Assembly (NCBI GenBank): GCA_020442385.1
Contig: JAGRKE010000016.1
Span: 1-54,030, forward strand
DNA: 54,030 bases
Source of the DNA: Alphaproteobacteria bacterium
GTDB lineage: Bacteria; Pseudomonadota; Alphaproteobacteria; Micavibrionales; Micavibrionaceae
Reading direction: 5' to 3'
This document shows, one piece after another, positions 50,710-54,030 of this stretch. Within the stretch, counting starts at the first letter, position 1; every line of letters starts with the position of its first letter. A program made the translations under genes and the position numbers. Under the pieces are notes generated by a model. It saw nothing but the letters and a program-made list of their open reading frames with translations, made no database searches and was not told where the DNA came from.

Positions 50710-51825
50710 ATGAGTGATCAAACCTATCTTGATTATAACGCCACCGCGCCGCTGCGCCCCGAAGCTTTTGAGCTGATGAGCGCGCTTATGGCTGCGCCGC
50801 ATAACGCCTCATCCGTGCACGGACTTGGCCGCGCAGGACGGCTGGCCGTAGAAAAAGCGCGCGAACAAGTTGCGGTGCTGGCAGGGGTACCCTCAACGCA
50901 GGTTATTTTCAATTCCGGCGCAACCGAAGCTAACAACACTGTTATCCGCTATTTCCGCAAAGACGGCCCCGTGCTGGTCAGCGCGATTGAGCACCCGTCC
51001 GTCTTAGAAGCCGCAGACGACCTGATCCGTATCCCGGTAGAGACGAACGGTGTTGTCGATTTAAACGCTCTGGAGGCCCTGCTCAGCGAACACAAGCCCG
51101 CTTTGGTCTCGGTGATGATGGTCAATAATGAAACCGGGGTTATCCAGCCGATTGCCGAGATTTCAGCGCTGGCTAAAAAATATGGCGCGATGCTTCATTG
51201 TGACGGCGTGCAGGCCGCCGGGCGTATCCCCATCAATATGGCCGAGCTTGGCATCGATTTTCTCAGCCTGTCCGCCCACAAAATCGGCGGACCGCAAGGG
51301 GTTGGCGCGCTGGTTCTCGGCCTATGTGGCATCACCCCCAGCCTGCTGCATGGCGGCGGTCAGGAAAAATCCGCCCGCGCGGGCACGGAAAATGTCGCCG
51401 GAATTGCCGGATTTGGCGTGGCGGCAGAATTGGCCAGTATAGAAGACTACCAAAACCTCGCGCATTTGCGTGATGAGATGGAAGCGCGCCTGCGCGAAAT
51501 ATCTCCGGAAATAATAATCCACGGACAAAACGCGCCGCGCGTGGCCGGAACATCCATGTTATCCCTGCCCGGCGTAAAATCCGAAACCATGCTTATGGCG
51601 CTTGATCTGGACGGGGTTGCGATCAGCAATGGTTCGGCGTGCTCCAGCGGCACAGTCAAAACCAGCCACGTCCTGAAGGCCATGGGTGCAGCCGATGAGG
51701 TCGCGGGCAGCGCCCTGCGCATATCCATGGGATGGAACACAAGCCCGGAGGATATTGAATGCTTCTTAGCGGGCTGGGAAAAACTCTATGCCCGTCTGCA
51801 AGATAAGGTGCGTGCACATGCCTAA
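50710..51825 (+). CDS. Cysteine desulfurase (IscS/NifS type)
   Basis: A 371-residue PLP enzyme that takes sulfur from cysteine. It opens with YLDYNATAPLRPEA; the PLP lysine is in SLSAHKIGGPQGVGAL, the catalytic Cys in GSACSSGTVKTSHVLKAMG. It can supply sulfur for Fe-S clusters or for tRNA 2-thiolation by MnmA, whose gene starts at 53661. ATG 50710 has AAGGCGGG directly upstream; a TTG at 50674 was rejected. The stop overlaps the ferredoxin gene. Confidence 0.95.
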   Translation: MSDQTYLDYNATAPLRPEAFELMSALMAAPHNASSVHGLGRAGRLAVEKAREQVAVLAGVPSTQVIFNSGATEANNTVIRYFRKDGPVLVSAIEHPSVLEAADDLIRIPVETNGVVDLNALEALLSEHKPALVSVMMVNNETGVIQPIAEISALAKKYGAMLHCDGVQAAGRIPINMAELGIDFLSLSAHKIGGPQGVGALVLGLCGITPSLLHGGGQEKSARAGTENVAGIAGFGVAAELASIEDYQNLAHLRDEMEARLREISPEIIIHGQNAPRVAGTSMLSLPGVKSETMLMALDLDGVAISNGSACSSGTVKTSHVLKAMGAADEVAGSALRISMGWNTSPEDIECFLAGWEKLYARLQDKVRAHA

Positions 51826-52156
51826 AATCACTTTCCTTCACAAAGATGGACGACAAAGCGTCATAGAAGCACCCGAGAATTGGTCCATCATGCAAACAGC
51901 CGTTGAAAACGGGATCGATGAAATTGAGGGCGCATGCGGCGGTTCTATGGCCTGCGCCACCTGCCATTGCTACATTGATCCCGCATGGGCGGCCCGTGTC
52001 GAAGCGCAGGACAATGAAAAATCCGGAGAAGAAGAGGATATACTGGATATGGCCTTTGATGTACGCGAGACCTCGCGCTTAGGCTGCCAAATCAAGCTGA
52101 CCGAAGCACTAGACGGGCTTATCATCGCTCTACCGGGCACGGATACGAACTGGTAA
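51818..52156 (+). CDS. [2Fe-2S] ferredoxin, adrenodoxin type
   Basis: A 112-residue ferredoxin. The cluster ligands are in ACGGSMACATCHC (C-x5-C-x2-C) with a fourth Cys in LGCQIKL. It probably donates electrons to Fe-S assembly, as in the isc system. ATG 51818 overlaps the last 8 bp of the cysteine desulfurase gene, showing translational coupling; an in-frame ATG ten codons upstream was rejected as less family-like. Confidence 0.94.
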   Translation: MPKITFLHKDGRQSVIEAPENWSIMQTAVENGIDEIEGACGGSMACATCHCYIDPAWAARVEAQDNEKSGEEEDILDMAFDVRETSRLGCQIKLTEALDGLIIALPGTDTNW

Positions 52157-52272
52157 CTTAAAAAACAATTCGCCGAAAAATGAATTTATATAAAGTTTAA
52201 GACGTTTTCGAAGCGAAACTCCTGTTCAGAAAATTTATACTTATGTATAATAAAAAGAGATGGGAGGATTCC

Positions 52273-52686
52273 ATGTCTGTAAAACATATTCTTGTCATAG
52301 ACGACAATGAATTCATGCTCAAACTGATCCGCGACATTCTTGAAAAATATGGCTTCATAACTTTCACAGCCAAAACCGGGGTCGGCGGATATAAAGTTGC
52401 GTGCGAGTATAATGTCGACCTGATCGTTCTGGACCGCAGACTTCAGGACATTGACGGCCATGAAGTTTTGGGGAAACTTAAAAGCAATAGCACAACCTCG
52501 CGCATCCCGGTCGCAATGCTCAGCAGTGAAAATCACAGATCGCAGATTTTAAAAAGTCTAGCCCTTGGCGCAGAAGACTATATCGTCAAACCGTTCAAAA
52601 GCTCGACACTCATCCATAAAACGCAGCGCCTGCTCAACAAGCCTACCGGAGACACCACCCACCCGAAAGAATTCTATTACGTTTAG
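52273..52686 (+). CDS. Stand-alone receiver-domain response regulator
   Basis: A 137-residue protein that is a single receiver domain: the acidic pair in VIDDNEF, the phosphorylated Asp in LIVLDRRLQDIDG, Ser in MLSSE and Lys in IVKPF. No output domain is attached, and no histidine kinase gene is near. ATG 52273 has GGGAGGA 5 bp upstream. It ends 5 bp from the convergent LOG-family gene. Confidence 0.92.
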   Translation: MSVKHILVIDDNEFMLKLIRDILEKYGFITFTAKTGVGGYKVACEYNVDLIVLDRRLQDIDGHEVLGKLKSNSTTSRIPVAMLSSENHRSQILKSLALGAEDYIVKPFKSSTLIHKTQRLLNKPTGDTTHPKEFYYV

Positions 52687-52691
52687 ACTTA

Positions 52692-53510
52692 CTAATGTAT
52701 TAACCGCTCTGGCTTAACACTGTTTTTACTCGCACCGCCAAATTGCAAAAACTCAACTCCTCCATCAAGTGTTCCACACGGCACAGGAATTAAACCGATC
52801 TTCTCTTTATAAATCTTTAGAAACTCAGGTTTCAAAACGTGTTTCATTTGAAGGTCTTGCGCTTCCCCGGCCGTGACGGGCCCCTGCTTATTCAAAAGAT
52901 CAAGCATCAAAACCGCATGCTCCGCGCTGGGGACAAGCGTGTAAAGCGAACCCGCATTGGCATTGGCAAACTTGAACTTTAAAGACTTTTTGATCCAAGC
53001 ATCCAACTCATCATAATAACCACCAGCCCCTTGTATCTGGGTGTTAATCAGCAGCGTGGGCTTGATAAGTTCATCACGATTTCTGTGCTTTTTAATATCG
53101 TTATCAACAATACTGTCTCCAATTTCATCAAACGTTTCGATACCACCCGTCAACGCGATTGAGGCCTGCGTCATCTCAATAAGCTCTGCCTTACGCTGGA
53201 ACATTGTCATGTGACTGGCATGTTCGACAACGCCATCGGGACACTGTCCTTGCTCTGCAAAGATAGGAACATTGATTCCCGCAACTTCACCGCCCGCGCG
53301 CGCTGCCGACTCTGCAACCGCGCCCATCAAACCGGCACCGCCTGATCCGTAGGTAAGTTTATATTGGTTTTTTGCAAGCACTGAGCCAAGCGTACGCGCC
53401 TCTTGCTCAAATATAGGATGCGCACCAGAGCGCGACCCGCAATAGACAGCAATGTTTGAAATATGTTTTTGAGCGGTTTTTTTGAAATCCGCTGGTAGAT
53501 CACTAGCCAT
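52692..53510 (-). CDS. LOG/TIGR00730 family Rossmann protein
   Basis: A 272-residue protein of the LOG (lysine decarboxylase-like, cytokinin riboside 5'-monophosphate phosphoribohydrolase) family. GSGGAGLMGAVAESA matches the nucleotide-binding motif and FQRKAELIEMTQ holds the expected Arg. The usual PGGxGTxxE motif is replaced by TGGIETFDE: Thr for Pro and Glu for Gly, while the final Glu remains. Activity is plausible but not certain. There is a C-terminal extension of about 60 residues beyond the core. Confidence 0.82.
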   Translation of the reverse strand: MASDLPADFKKTAQKHISNIAVYCGSRSGAHPIFEQEARTLGSVLAKNQYKLTYGSGGAGLMGAVAESAARAGGEVAGINVPIFAEQGQCPDGVVEHASHMTMFQRKAELIEMTQASIALTGGIETFDEIGDSIVDNDIKKHRNRDELIKPTLLINTQIQGAGGYYDELDAWIKKSLKFKFANANAGSLYTLVPSAEHAVLMLDLLNKQGPVTAGEAQDLQMKHVLKPEFLKIYKEKIGLIPVPCGTLDGGVEFLQFGGASKNSVKPERLIH

Positions 53511-53660
53511 TTTTTACTCCATTTTTTTATATACGCAGAAACTCCGTTCTTCTTCGGTTTATAAAATAAACAATCCCTTAGGCGCAAGATCTTTATTACA
53601 GAAAATAAGCACTTACGTGAAAACTTGCCAAAAACCGCCGGAAACACTATATTCCGCCGC

Positions 53661-54030
53661 ATGAATTCATTGGGTATAAATAAAGATCCAAAAGACACCC
53701 GCGTGGTGGTGGCCATGTCCGGCGGCGTTGATTCTTCCGTCGCGGCGGCGCTGCTGCATGAGGAAGGCTATAACGTGGTCGGCGTCACGCTGCAGCTCTA
53801 TGATATGGGAGACAAGGTCGCCAGCTCCAAAACCTGCTGTGCGGGTCAGGACATATATGATGCCAAACGCGTCGCGGAAAAATGTGGCTTCCCGCATTAT
53901 GTACTGGATTACGAAAGCAATTTCAAAGACTCCGTCATCGATGATTTCGCCGACAGCTACTTGCGCGGTGAAACCCCTATTCCCTGCGTCAAATGTAACC
54001 AAACCGTGAAATTCCGTGACCTGCTGGAGG
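53661..54030 (+). CDS. mnmA: tRNA-specific 2-thiouridylase MnmA (5' part, cut by window end)
   Basis: The first 123 codons of mnmA; the gene continues past the window edge. The PP-loop [15 protein letters not shown] (residues 18-32), the conserved CC pair (residues 56-57, in KTCCAGQD), and [12 protein letters not shown] (catalytic Cys) are visible. MnmA adds sulfur to U34 of Lys, Glu and Gln tRNAs, the same nucleotide that the MnmC halves modify. The cysteine desulfurase in this window may be its sulfur donor. Confidence 0.95.
   Translation, partial: MNSLGINKDPKDTRVVVAMSGGVDSSVAAALLHEEGYNVVGVTLQLYDMGDKVASSKTCCAGQDIYDAKRVAEKCGFPHYVLDYESNFKDSVIDDFADSYLRGETPIPCVKCNQTVKFRDLLE

Overview
The window looks like chromosomal DNA of a Gram-negative alphaproteobacterium of roughly balanced base composition. 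The evidence is the minus-strand order pal-cpoB-tilS-ftsH-glmM-thiD, lipoproteins with lipoboxes, the rsmI/lpoA-like/yraN/dual-BON-lipoprotein neighbourhood, and an adrenodoxin-type ferredoxin beside a cysteine desulfurase. The many lineage-specific proteins would fit a poorly sampled group such as Micavibrionales, but that is a weak guess. I saw no rRNA, tRNA, CRISPR array, insertion sequence or prophage.

Layout. 1-2845: the tail of a Tad-pilus-like cluster on the minus strand (two TadE-like pseudopilins and a TadG-like vWA protein), ending in a clear terminator. 3025-5679: a two-gene unit of a tail-anchored protein-kinase-like protein that has lost catalytic residues and a small polytopic membrane protein. 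5803-14015: a long minus-strand housekeeping run (pal, cpoB, tilS, ftsH, glmM, thiD, purA). 14175-19389: SirB1-type protein, BON lipoprotein, yraN, rsmI, divergent lpoA-like gene, and a RimK-type ATP-grasp ligase. 19390-23318: a gap with hairpins, a TetR regulator, an MscS channel and an HExxxH metallopeptidase-like protein. 23315-25522: katG with a 5' hairpin that can hide its ribosome binding site. 25687-32636: an orphan, trhO, a HELGH orphan, an ECF sigma/anti-sigma/periplasmic metal-sensor operon with an EF-hand protein, an AMIN lipoprotein and small unknowns. 32721-35972: a WecA/MraY-family transferase and a split mnmC with an unknown gene between the halves. 36013-43202: oligopeptidase, CtlX-like hydrolase, a CheD homologue without its catalytic residues, a sugar epimerase, a Sua5-type tRNA enzyme and two orphans. 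43263-54030: anmK, tyrS, an AsmA-like giant protein, bcp, a hydrolase, an Rrf2 regulator with no cysteines, cysteine desulfurase, ferredoxin, a lone receiver protein, a LOG-family protein and the 5' part of mnmA, cut by the window edge.

Two themes recur. tRNA wobble-position modification (trhO, both mnmC halves, mnmA) and threonylcarbamoylation (tsaC) are spread across the window, and the cysteine desulfurase could supply sulfur to mnmA. Several proteins keep a family fold but lack its key residues: the kinase-like protein, the CheD homologue, the Rrf2 regulator, and to a lesser degree ThiD and the LOG protein. Convergent genes are packed very tightly, three pairs ending on overlapping stop codons.
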